This document shows, in pieces, positions 30,920-38,310 of a stretch of 64,000 nt of DNA (its first letter is position 1; each line of letters opens with the position of its first letter). This DNA is from Mesorhizobium tamadayense. Lineage in GTDB: Bacteria > Pseudomonadota > Alphaproteobacteria > Rhizobiales > Rhizobiaceae. The stretch spans positions 121,412 through 185,411 of the forward strand of contig NZ_RQXT01000007.1 in the NCBI RefSeq assembly GCF_003863365.1, in the 5' to 3' direction. The translations under genes and the position numbers were made by a program. The notes beneath the pieces are model-generated. The model had not been told where the DNA came from and searched no databases. It was given only the letters and a program-made list of their open reading frames with translations.

Positions 30920-31306
30920 TCACGGCCGGCCGAGGCCGCGGCGGCCGTGCGAGGCCATGACGATGAGGTCGCAGGCTTGCGCGCGGGCGGTGTCGAGGAT
31001 CGCCTCGGCGGGCGCCTTGTTCTCGATATGCACGGACTTCGCGCGCACGCCGAGCTTATCGGCCTCGGCCTTGCACTTCTCCAGCACCTCGCGGGAATAT
31101 TTGCGCGCGCTTTCCTCGTAATTGGTGAGCTCGTCGGCGACCACATAGCCGGCCATGGCGCCGCCCCAGGCAAGCGTCGGGAACGGCTCGGAGACGGTGA
31201 CGAAGGTGACGGTGGCGCTGAGGCCCCTGGCCAGTTCCAGGCTGTGGGCGACGCCCTTGCCGGCGAGTTCCGACCCATCGGTGGCGATCAGGATGTGCTT
31301 GTAGAT
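30920..31306 (-). pseudogene. Universal stress protein (UspA family), start codon lost and C terminus truncated
   Basis: The reading frame encodes IYKHILIATDGSELAGKGVA ... LAWGGAMAGYVVADEL ... CDLIVMASHGRRGLGRP, clearly a UspA-type protein. The position of the usual initiator Met is ATC (31306-31304), with CAGGGA upstream and no ATG, GTG or TTG between the previous stop and residue 51. The C terminus stops right after GRRGLGR, about 20 residues short of the family, next to a beta repeat. It may use a rare AUC start, or be decayed. An FNR/FixK-type box lies upstream. Confidence 0.65.
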
Positions 31307-31415
31307 GGCGGCGATCCCTGTTCTTGCGGGGCGACGCGCCCCTGGTGGCGGGAGCCTGAGCGATCAGGCCTGGCCTCGATATAGTTTCGCTATCAGGCCA
31401 CCCACAGGGGGAAGC

Positions 31416-31429
31416 TTGATCTGGATCAA
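31416..31429. promoter_or_regulatory. FNR/FixK/Anr-type binding site
   Basis: TTGATCTGGATCAA is a perfect match to the TTGAT-N4-ATCAA consensus of FNR/FixK regulators. It is centred 116 bp upstream of the first codon of the stress-protein frame. Activation from -41.5 would place the start near 31381. UspA-type genes are frequent targets of oxygen regulators in rhizobia. Confidence 0.6.
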
Positions 31430-31517
31430 GGCCAGCCGGCCAGGATGATTGCGCCAGGCGGCATCGCGAAGGCCACTTCCGGCGAGATAGGGCGGGGAAC
31501 CCAAGCTTTCCAGGATA

Positions 31518-31624
31518 GCGCTGCCCCTCACCTGCCTGCCGGCATCCTCTCCCCGTATAGTGACGGGGAGAGGGGCGCTGCCATCGCCGGTTTCGCCAAT
31601 CGCCAGCATTGCAAAATGAGTGCT
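31518..31624. repeat. GC-rich repeat, family beta, intact-looking copy
   Basis: Outer arms AGCGCTGCCCCT and AGGGGCGCT, inner arms CTCCCCGT and ACGGGGAG, then TTCGCCAATCGCCAGCATT and the end AAAATGAGTGC. With the FNR-type box it is the only content seen in the 590-bp gap between the stress-protein frame and the DUF1003 gene. Confidence 0.75.
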
Positions 31625-31896
31625 GAGGTTGCGGCCGGTGTCCAGCCGATAGATGGGTAACACTTTGAACCGGATACCCGGCAGGGCGATGACGGGCAGC
31701 GCTGACTCTGGAGATTGGCCGTCGCTCTTCAACATCCCTTCTCCGATATTGCCGGAACCGTTCTGGCGCCAAGGCTGAGGACAGCGAACCAAGCACCAGA
31801 GATCACAAGAACTTGTTCGGTCACACGACCTTCACAGTGACGATGGATATGCCGCGCCGGCTTGGCGTATCGTATCGCAAGACAGGAGCATTGAGC

Positions 31897-32817
31897 ATGG
31901 CCGGCGACCCGAAGGCATCCGCGCAGATGAAGCCAGACGACGACGAGAGCGGCGGCGAGTATCTCGAGGCGGCCACCGTGCCGGAGGACGCGCATAAGGC
32001 GGACGAGATCCTCGAAGCGCCGGAGGTGCCGGATTCCGAGCCAACCCCGCCCGGCGCGCCGCGGATAAAGCCGAAGAAGAAACCCTCGGCGATCAGCGGC
32101 CGAAAATTCCGCAAGCGCGACCTGGTGCGCATCGACGATCTCAGGCCGAGCCTTGCCGACCGCATCCGCGCCGACCATCCCGACCTGCCGCGCGGCGCCC
32201 GCATCAGCCGCGAGGAGCTCTCCCGCTACCGCATGCGCTACATGGAGGAGTTGCTGCAGCAGGAGCACGGCGAATTCTCCGAGCTCGACCGCCAGGTGGT
32301 GGAATCGATCGCCAGGCAGGACACGATATCGGAAAACTCGGAAGAGGAGTTCGAGGAGCACCGCTCCTTCGCCGACCGCGTCTCCGACAACATGGCCGAG
32401 TTCGGCGGCAGCTGGTGGTTCCTGATCTCGTTTGCTGCCGTGCTGCTGATCTGGATCGGCATCAACCTCGCCGCGGGCCTGGCGCACGCCTTCGACCCCT
32501 ACCCGTTCATCCTGCTCAACCTTCTGCTCTCCTGCATCGCCGCCATCCAGGCGCCGGTGATCATGATGAGCCAGAAGCGGCAGGAAGCGAAGGACCGGCT
32601 GCGCTCCTTCAACGACTACCGGGTGAACCTGAAGGCCGAGCTGGAAGTGCGGCACCTGCACGAAAAGCTCGACTACCTGATCTCGCGCCAATGGCAGCGG
32701 CTGGCCGAAATGCAGCAGATGCAGCTCGACGCGATGCACGAGCTGACCGCGAAGAAGCAGAAGCGGGCGACAAGGGGGGTGCGGAGGAGGGTGGCGAAGA
32801 GCGAGGTGGAGGGGTGA
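31897..32817 (+). CDS. DUF1003 membrane protein
   Basis: A 306-residue protein. Residues 1-75 are acidic then basic and disordered-looking. The DUF1003 domain begins near residue 140 (RSFADRVSDNMAEFGGSWWFLI) with two membrane helices (WWFLISFAAVLLIWIGI and FILLNLLLSCIAAIQAPVIM), followed by the conserved MSQKRQEAKDRLRSFNDYRVNLKAE and a coiled-coil-like charged tail. The ATG has AGGAG upstream. The function of the family is unknown. Confidence 0.87.
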   Translation: MAGDPKASAQMKPDDDESGGEYLEAATVPEDAHKADEILEAPEVPDSEPTPPGAPRIKPKKKPSAISGRKFRKRDLVRIDDLRPSLADRIRADHPDLPRGARISREELSRYRMRYMEELLQQEHGEFSELDRQVVESIARQDTISENSEEEFEEHRSFADRVSDNMAEFGGSWWFLISFAAVLLIWIGINLAAGLAHAFDPYPFILLNLLLSCIAAIQAPVIMMSQKRQEAKDRLRSFNDYRVNLKAELEVRHLHEKLDYLISRQWQRLAEMQQMQLDAMHELTAKKQKRATRGVRRRVAKSEVEG

Positions 32818-33062
32818 GGCGCGAGCTTGCGCACGGCGCTGGGAAGTCACGACGCCATTGCCCGGGACGGAAACCGCAGTCTCGAAACGAGATATCAGCG
32901 AGTTCGCTCGGCCCCCGACGCCGGCGTATTCCCGGAGGGATGCGAAATCCTGCCTCGCGACCGCGAATATCCTGCCATTCCATTTGACCGTTGAAGCCGG
33001 AACGCGCTTCCGCTAAGAAGCCGTGGCTGGCCGGTTCACCGGCCGGTTCGTTTTCCCGGGAA

Positions 33063-33139
<77 letters not shown>

Positions 33140-33201
33140 ATCTTCAAAATTTTCTCGCTTCCTGACTGGGATCGCCGGGCACCCGCCTAAACCTCCGCCC
33201 C

Positions 33202-33230
33202 TTGACTTCATCATCAGTCTACACTAATCA
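33202..33230 (+). promoter_or_regulatory. Predicted promoter of the ArsR-family gene
   Basis: TTGACT and TAATCA are separated by 17 bp. The predicted transcription start falls at or within a base or two of the A of the ArsR ATG at 33237, and no ribosome site precedes that ATG, so the message may be leaderless. Confidence 0.45.
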
Positions 33231-33236
33231 TAAGTA

Positions 33237-33548
33237 ATGACTGTTGATAGCGCTCAACTCGCGGCCCTTGGCGACACCACCCGCAGGCAGATTTTCGAGC
33301 TGGTCGCGGAGCGTCCGCGCTCGGTGGCGGAGATCACGCGGCAGGTCGCCGTGTCGCAGTCGGCGGTGTCGCAGCATCTGAAGGTGCTCAAGGATTCGCG
33401 GCTGGTGCGGGCGGAGGCGAAGGGCGCCAGCAACGTCTACCACATCGACCCGCACGGGCTTGGCCAGATGCGCGCCTGGCTCGACCGGTTCTGGAGCAAG
33501 ACGCTGGCGGCCTACAAGCTGGCCGTCGAGACCCCACCAGAGGAGTGA
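33237..33548 (+). CDS. ArsR-family transcriptional regulator
   Basis: Winged-helix repressor of 103 residues: LAALGDTTRRQIFELVAERPRSVAEITRQVAVSQSAVSQHLKVLKDSRLV is the DNA-binding part. The ArsR metal motif ELCVCDL is absent, so it is of the non-metal (SdpR-like) group that typically sits next to an SRPBCC gene, as here. It ends 2 bp before the partner's ATG. Confidence 0.9.
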   Translation: MTVDSAQLAALGDTTRRQIFELVAERPRSVAEITRQVAVSQSAVSQHLKVLKDSRLVRAEAKGASNVYHIDPHGLGQMRAWLDRFWSKTLAAYKLAVETPPEE

Positions 33549-33550
33549 CC

Positions 33551-34036
33551 ATGAATACCCAAGTACCCATTGCGTCGGTGAAGCAGTCCGTCGTGGTCGA
33601 GGCGCCGATCGAGCGCGCCTTCAAGGTTTTCACGCAAGATTTCGGCAGCTTCAAACCGGCCGAGCACAATCTGCTGGCGGTCAAGATCGCCGAGACGGTG
33701 TTCGAGCCCCGGGTCGGCGGCCATGTCTATGACCGCGGCGTCGACGGCAGCGAATGCCGCTGGGCACGCGTGCTGGCCTATGAGCCGCCCAACCGCGTGC
33801 TGCTCAGCTGGGACATCAGCCCGCAATGGCGGATCGAGTCCGACCCGGCCAAGACCAGCGAATGGGAGGTGCGGTTCACCGCCGAAACGGCAGGGCGCAC
33901 CCGCGTCGAGATCGAGCACCGGAATCTTGAGCGCCACGGCCAGGGCTGGGAAGGCGTGCGCGACGGCGTCGGCGGCGATCAGGGCTGGCCGCTGTATTTG
34001 CAGGGGTATGCCGAGGTGGTTGCGCGGCAGGGCTGA
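33551..34036 (+). CDS. SRPBCC (AHSA1/START-fold) domain protein
   Basis: Small cytosolic ligand-binding fold protein of 161 residues. KQSVVVEAPIERAFKVFTQDFGSF is the first strand-helix unit, YEPPNRVLLSWDISPQWRIE is central, and TRVEIEHRNLERHGQGWE leads to the C-terminal helix. The ATG follows AGGAG. A GTG two codons upstream overlaps the ArsR stop. These pairs form self-contained regulator/effector operons of unknown ligand. Confidence 0.87.
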   Translation: MNTQVPIASVKQSVVVEAPIERAFKVFTQDFGSFKPAEHNLLAVKIAETVFEPRVGGHVYDRGVDGSECRWARVLAYEPPNRVLLSWDISPQWRIESDPAKTSEWEVRFTAETAGRTRVEIEHRNLERHGQGWEGVRDGVGGDQGWPLYLQGYAEVVARQG

Positions 34037-34148
34037 GGCTGGTTGTCGAGCAATCGCGTAGGGCGCTCTCCGTCTCGGCTTCGCCGAGCCACCTCTCCCC
34101 AATTCCATGGGGCGAGCAGGCTTGGGTTTGCACGGTCGAGTTCCTTCG

Positions 34149-34240
34149 CGCCCCCCTCTGTCCTGCCCGTCCTCCGCAGCAACTGCGCTGCAGCTGCGGA
34201 GGGTGGACCGGACATCTCCCCCACTTGGAGGGAGATTGGC
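34149..34240. repeat. GC-rich repeat, family beta, copy with a nested hairpin
   Basis: Starts CGCCCCCCTCTGTCCTGCC and ends GGACATCTCCCCC..., like the copy at 30.8 kb. Between CTGCC and GGACATC it carries an extra segment of about 40 bp that itself is a hairpin (CCTCCGCAGC paired with GCTGCGGAGG). It abuts the 3' end of the methyltransferase gene. Confidence 0.7.
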
Positions 34241-34243
34241 AGC

Positions 34244-35044
34244 TCAGGGCACAATGCCCCGGCAGGCCCAGGCGATGTTGGCGAACGACCTCGGGCCGTC
34301 GGGGCGGCCGGCCTGATAGGCATCGCGAACCGCCGCCTCGACGCGCTCCCGCTCGGTTGCGTCGAGCGTGGTCATAAATTTGCCGAGCGGGCCTTCGCCG
34401 GCGCCGATCGGCGCCCAGTAGTCGTCGAAATTCTCATAATCCATGCGGATCATCAGCTCGGTTTCGGTGACGTCGGCCAGGCCCTGCTCGACAAAGGTCC
34501 GTTTCATCTCGCCGGGCTGCATCATCGGCTGGAAGCAATAGCGGCTGCGCATCTGGCGGCCGGCCTCGCTCAGCGCCGCTATCGTGTCGATCATCATGCG
34601 CATGCCCGGCATGCCGCCGTAATGGTCCCAGACCACGGCCGCGACCACCCCGCCCGGCCGCACCACGCGGCGCATCTCGGCCACCGCCTTGCCGGCCTCC
34701 GGCACGAAGTGCAGCACAAGCAGGGCCAGCGCACGGTCGAACGTATTGTCCGCGAAAGGCAGCGCAGTGGCGTCCGCTTGCTGGAAGGTCATGCGCGGAT
34801 CGGTGTTGCGCTGCTTCGCAGCCTCGACGAAGACCGGCGAGAAGTCGATGGCCTGGATTTCGGCGAGACCGGCAGATTTCGCCAGCTCGAAGGTCAGGCT
34901 GCCGGTGCCGCAGCCGACGTCGAGGATCTTCTCGCCGCCGGCCAGACCGGCGAAATCGATGAACAGCGGCGCCAGCCTGCGGCTCCATCGCCCCATGAGC
35001 TGCTCATAGCCGGACGCCGCATGCACGGTGAAGCTTGATGTCAT
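34244..35044 (-). CDS. Class I SAM-dependent methyltransferase
   Basis: A 266-residue methyltransferase. Motif I is ILDVGCGTGSLTFELAK (residues 40-56), AIDFSPVFVEAAKQR holds the acidic ribose-binding residue, QADATALPFADNTFDRALALLVLHFVPE is motif II/III, and RRVVRPGGVVAAVVWDH is post-III. It is of the UbiE/BioC-like group. The substrate cannot be deduced. Confidence 0.87.
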   Translation of the reverse strand: MTSSFTVHAASGYEQLMGRWSRRLAPLFIDFAGLAGGEKILDVGCGTGSLTFELAKSAGLAEIQAIDFSPVFVEAAKQRNTDPRMTFQQADATALPFADNTFDRALALLVLHFVPEAGKAVAEMRRVVRPGGVVAAVVWDHYGGMPGMRMMIDTIAALSEAGRQMRSRYCFQPMMQPGEMKRTFVEQGLADVTETELMIRMDYENFDDYWAPIGAGEGPLGKFMTTLDATERERVEAAVRDAYQAGRPDGPRSFANIAWACRGIVP

Positions 35045-35127
35045 CCCGCTCTCCCTCGCTGGTGCAGGCTAGACCTCTGCGGGAGCCATGCCAAGCGACG
35101 ATCTTCGCGGCCGACTCGCGCCCACCC

Positions 35128-36546
35128 TCACATCACGGCGCGCAGCCACGCGGTGATCGCATCGAAATCGACCGGCCTGGTCGTGTAGACGTCGAACAAG
35201 GGACCGCGCCGGAGCGGTTCGGCGCGCTTGGCCAGTTCGACCAGCTCGGGGATGTAGGCGGCGCCCGGATGTCCGGCGGGACGCCGGTCGAGGCGGGCGC
35301 GGTAGCGTTCGGCCAGCACCTCGCCCGGCGCGTGGCACCAGATCTCGACGGTCTGTCCGACCCCGGCGCGGCGCAGGTGATCCTCCAGCAACTCGCGCGG
35401 CTGGAAGCCGAACCAGGCGTCGACGACGAAAGTGGCGCCGGCCGGGGCCTCGCCGACCACCGACCAGATGGCCTGGTAGCTGGCGCGGCCGAGGCTGCGG
35501 TTGAATTCGCGGTCGGCCCCGCCGAGCACTTCGAGGAATGGGTTCTTGATGGTGTCGAGCGCCAGCAGCGGCCAGCCCATGCGCTCCGAAATGCCGCGCG
35601 AGACCGTGCTTTTGCCGGAGGCGGGAATGCCATTGACCAGCACGGCGCGCCGGATGGCGCCGGCCGGCCGGGCCGAAGCCGCGGAAGCCGGCGCGGCGAG
35701 CGCCTGCAGGCCGGCGCCGATGACGCCGGCATCGTCGCCGAGCTTTGCCGGTAGCACCGGGGCTTGGTACCAGGCCGCCAGCGCCGGAGCATCGGCGAGC
35801 GCTCTGTGCGCGGCCTCGCCAAGTCCGCCGCCGAGCAGCACAAGGTCCGGGCTGAACATGGCCACCGCCGTGTCGATCGCGGCGCGCAGCGGCTTCGCCC
35901 AGGCATTCAGTATGCCGCGTGCCGGCGCGTCGCCGGAGGCGGCGCGGGCAAAGAGCGCATCGATCCCGACATCCGGACCGAGACCGGCGCGGGCGATGTG
36001 GCGGCCGAGCGCGGTTCCCGAACTCGTGGTTTCGACGCAGCCGCGCCGGCCGCATTTGCAGAGCTCACCGTCGAGATCGATTGCGATGTGGCCGAGCTGA
36101 CCCGCCGTCGCCTTGCCGCGCACGATGCGCCGCCCCTCCGCCACCGCGCCGCCGATGCCGGTGCCGATGGTGAACATGACGACGTTTTCGTGGCCGGTTG
36201 CCGCGCCCACGGCCATTTCGGCGACCAGCGCCATGTTGCAGTCATTGTCGATGACGACGGGCTTGCCGGCCATGCTTTCCAGCCGATGCGCCAAGGCGAC
36301 CGAGGCGAGGTCGACATAGCCGCCCGAAAGCACCGCGCCACGCCGGGCGTCGACGCGGCCGGGAACGCCGACGCCGATGGCCGCAACCTGAGGCCCATCG
36401 AGCCGGCGCACCATGTCGGCGATACGGCCGACCACCAACTCCGGATCGGGGGCGCTCTTCTCGGAGACGCGCCTGAGGATCTCGCCGGAGCCGGAGACAA
36501 GGGCGGCACGCAAATTGGTGCCGCCGATATCGATCCCTATGGCCAT
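35128..36546 (-). CDS. Fused ROK-family sugar kinase and P-loop kinase
   Basis: A 472-residue two-domain protein. Residues 1-295 are a ROK kinase: GIDIGGTNLRAALV (phosphate loop), GTGIGGAVAEG, and the zinc motif CKCGRRGCVE. Residues 300-472 are a separate P-loop kinase: NGIPASGKST at 305-314 and the acidic FVVDAWFGFQPRE near 373. The start is the ATG at MAIGIDIGG; the frame upstream crosses a palindromic repeat. It is the same strand as the aldolase gene, 555 bp downstream of it. A sugar-phosphorylating role in the SorC module is inferred. Confidence 0.88.
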   Translation of the reverse strand: MAIGIDIGGTNLRAALVSGSGEILRRVSEKSAPDPELVVGRIADMVRRLDGPQVAAIGVGVPGRVDARRGAVLSGGYVDLASVALAHRLESMAGKPVVIDNDCNMALVAEMAVGAATGHENVVMFTIGTGIGGAVAEGRRIVRGKATAGQLGHIAIDLDGELCKCGRRGCVETTSSGTALGRHIARAGLGPDVGIDALFARAASGDAPARGILNAWAKPLRAAIDTAVAMFSPDLVLLGGGLGEAAHRALADAPALAAWYQAPVLPAKLGDDAGVIGAGLQALAAPASAASARPAGAIRRAVLVNGIPASGKSTVSRGISERMGWPLLALDTIKNPFLEVLGGADREFNRSLGRASYQAIWSVVGEAPAGATFVVDAWFGFQPRELLEDHLRRAGVGQTVEIWCHAPGEVLAERYRARLDRRPAGHPGAAYIPELVELAKRAEPLRRGPLFDVYTTRPVDFDAITAWLRAVM

Positions 36547-36553
36547 CGAGCTA

Positions 36554-36668
36554 GAGCCTGTTCCATTTCGAGTAGCTCGAAATGGGGCTCTGTCTTTTTG
36601 TTCGACCATGATCTTTTTCCGAAAACCGGTTCCCACTTTTGCTTCGCTGACCTTCGGTTCGGGATCAT
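36554..36668. repeat. Rhizobial two-palindrome intergenic element (GATC-type arms)
   Basis: First palindrome: CATTTCGAG/CTCGAAATG inside GAGCC/GGCTC (36554-36590). Second: ATGATC ... GATCAT (about 36608-36668) around AAAACCGGTTCCCACTTTT, followed by about 17 extra bases that break the usual symmetry. It lies immediately upstream of the fused kinase start. Confidence 0.75.
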
Positions 36669-36741
36669 AGTCTCGTTCCTTGGCGCAGAAGCCTTGACAG
36701 ATCGGACAGTGCTTGCGTTGGCGGATCGCATGCCTTTGGAG

Positions 36742-36962
36742 ATTAGCCGAAACGCTCGCCGAGTCGTCCTATGGCGGAGCAAGGAGCGAAGCGACGCGGC
36801 GCAGACCATAGGATCCATGCCGTGACTTCGACGCGCCGCTGCGGTCCAGAATTCTGCTCCGCCGCGCTCTTCGGCTAAGGTTACGGCATCGATCCCAGGG
36901 TCTCCGCGACGGAGCTTCGTGCTTCGTCCTGGGATGACGAGGTTGGGGAGGCCTCGGCCAAT
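36742..36962 (+). repeat. Long inverted repeat element, family alpha, copy 2
   Basis: A 221-bp element from ATTAGCCG to CGGCCAAT. It contains CGTCCTATGGCGGAGCAAGG, GGATCCATGCCGTGAC, the centre CAGAATTCTGCTCCG, and the right arm ending CCTGGGATGACGA. Its right flank also shares GAAATCTTGGC and AACAGGC with copy 3. Together with the palindromic element before it, it fills the 555-bp gap between the fused kinase and the aldolase. Confidence 0.85.
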
Positions 36963-37101
36963 CCCGAACGGTTGTGATGGTTCACGGAAACCAAGGTGAA
37001 ATCTTGGCTGCCAACAGGCGCCAACCTCAAAGTCACTGTGTCGATGAGCTAGCGGCATGACGTCCCGTGCTCGTCTGGCGCCAAGGGTGTTGAGACTCAG
37101 G

Positions 37102-38034
37102 TCAGGCCGGCCTCACCTGAATATCAGCACAGGCGGCTTTGCGACGGTGGTTGCCGATCACCGCCTGGATCTCGCGCAGCCGCGACACGGCGATGGTCTT
37201 CAGCCTTTCGCGCTGGATGTCGCGGTCGAGCGAGATGCAATCCTTCCACAGCGAGCGGCCGGCGATCACGCCCGAGGCGCCGTTGCTCATGGCGATCTCG
37301 ACCTGGCCAAGGAAGGTCGCATGATCGACGCCGGCCGACAGCACCGCCCACGGCACGTCGCCGGCGATCCTGGTGATGGTGGCGCAGGCTTCCGGCGTTC
37401 CAGGATAAGGGAGCTTCAGCACCTTGGCGCCGCAGTCCAGCGAAATCCGTGTGCCTTCCTCGACCAGTGACGGGATTCTCGCGCCGTAGTCTTGCGCGCT
37501 TTCACCCTCGAGCTGGTAGGTCAGGAACTCGACGACGAGCAGAAGATCCTCCCTGGCGAAGTCGGCGATGCATTGTTCGAGGATGGCGACGTTGTGCCCG
37601 TTCGCCTCGGGCCGGTCGGCCCTGAGATAGACCATGATCTTGCCGCCGGTGCCGCCGAGCTTGCGCACGCGGCGCGCGTCGATGCCGGGAACCAGGCGCG
37701 ACAGGCGGTAACCGTCCGGCGAGACATCATAGCCGGAAGCATCAAGGCCGATGAGCAGCGCGGTGTCGCGGCTCAGCACGCCCTCGGCGACGACGCGCGG
37801 CACCGCGCAGAGCGGGTCGAGCAACACGCAGGACGCCTCGCTGGCGAGGTATCTGGTGATGTCGGACTTGGTGTCGCCGAGCATGTCGTCGGTGATCCTG
37901 GCCTGCTCGGCGGGATCGGAGGCCAGAAGCGTGCGCATGCCGCCGCGCTGGTCGCAGGCGATGGCCATCATGGCGCCGTCCTTGCCGCAAATCTGGTGGT
38001 AGCCGCGCAGTTCCGCGGTCGTCATCTTGGTCAT
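37102..38034 (-). CDS. LacD/YihT-type class I aldolase (tagatose-bisphosphate or sulfofructose-phosphate aldolase family)
   Basis: Predicted Schiff-base aldolase, 310 residues. GAMMAIACDQRGGMRTLL near residue 20 and CVLLDPLCAVPRV mark the N-terminal strands. GAKVLKLPYPG carries the likely catalytic lysine, and VPWAVLSAGVDHATFLGQVEIAMSNGASGVIAGRSLW is the C-terminal phosphate-binding region. The start is MTKMTTAEL; the upstream frame is open but non-coding-like. It is divergent from the SorC regulator and has the shared 28-bp element about 206 bp upstream. The substrate is presumably a ketose phosphate. Confidence 0.85.
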   Translation of the reverse strand: MTKMTTAELRGYHQICGKDGAMMAIACDQRGGMRTLLASDPAEQARITDDMLGDTKSDITRYLASEASCVLLDPLCAVPRVVAEGVLSRDTALLIGLDASGYDVSPDGYRLSRLVPGIDARRVRKLGGTGGKIMVYLRADRPEANGHNVAILEQCIADFAREDLLLVVEFLTYQLEGESAQDYGARIPSLVEEGTRISLDCGAKVLKLPYPGTPEACATITRIAGDVPWAVLSAGVDHATFLGQVEIAMSNGASGVIAGRSLWKDCISLDRDIQRERLKTIAVSRLREIQAVIGNHRRKAACADIQVRPA

Positions 38035-38239
38035 GGTTTTTGGTCCGATCCTGGCGCGCCCCATGCGTGAAGGGGCGCGCTGTCCGTGAAAACTGGAAAC
38101 GCCGTTCTGCGCGCTCGAGGCCGCAAGTTCCACCGCTCCGACACGCCTGCCGTCGCGGGAAGAGCGGTGTGCCGAGAGAGCGGCCCCCAAGTTGCGGGTT
38201 TGCCGAATTTGGGCGATAACTCCCATCGGTCGGCAGGTC

Positions 38240-38267
38240 TGTAACACGTTGCTGAAAGGAATTGCAA
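38240..38267 (-). promoter_or_regulatory. Shared 28-bp promoter/operator element of the SorC module, aldolase-facing copy
   Basis: Read on the minus strand it begins TTGCAATT, has TTTCAGCAA in the middle and ends GTGTTACA. It matches the copy at 39356 at 25 of 28 positions. TTGCAA and TTACAG are 17 bp apart, like -35 and -10 boxes directed at the aldolase. It also overlaps the ribosome-site region of the divergent regulator if that starts at 38269. Confidence 0.7.
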
Positions 38268-38310
38268 GCTGTCTGTTCCTCCCATACAGGATGCGACCGC
38301 ATCGCGCACG

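Noticed and set aside
31364..31792. 142-residue minus-strand frame upstream of the stress-protein gene
   Set aside because: It passes through the beta repeat and the FNR-type box and has no domain.
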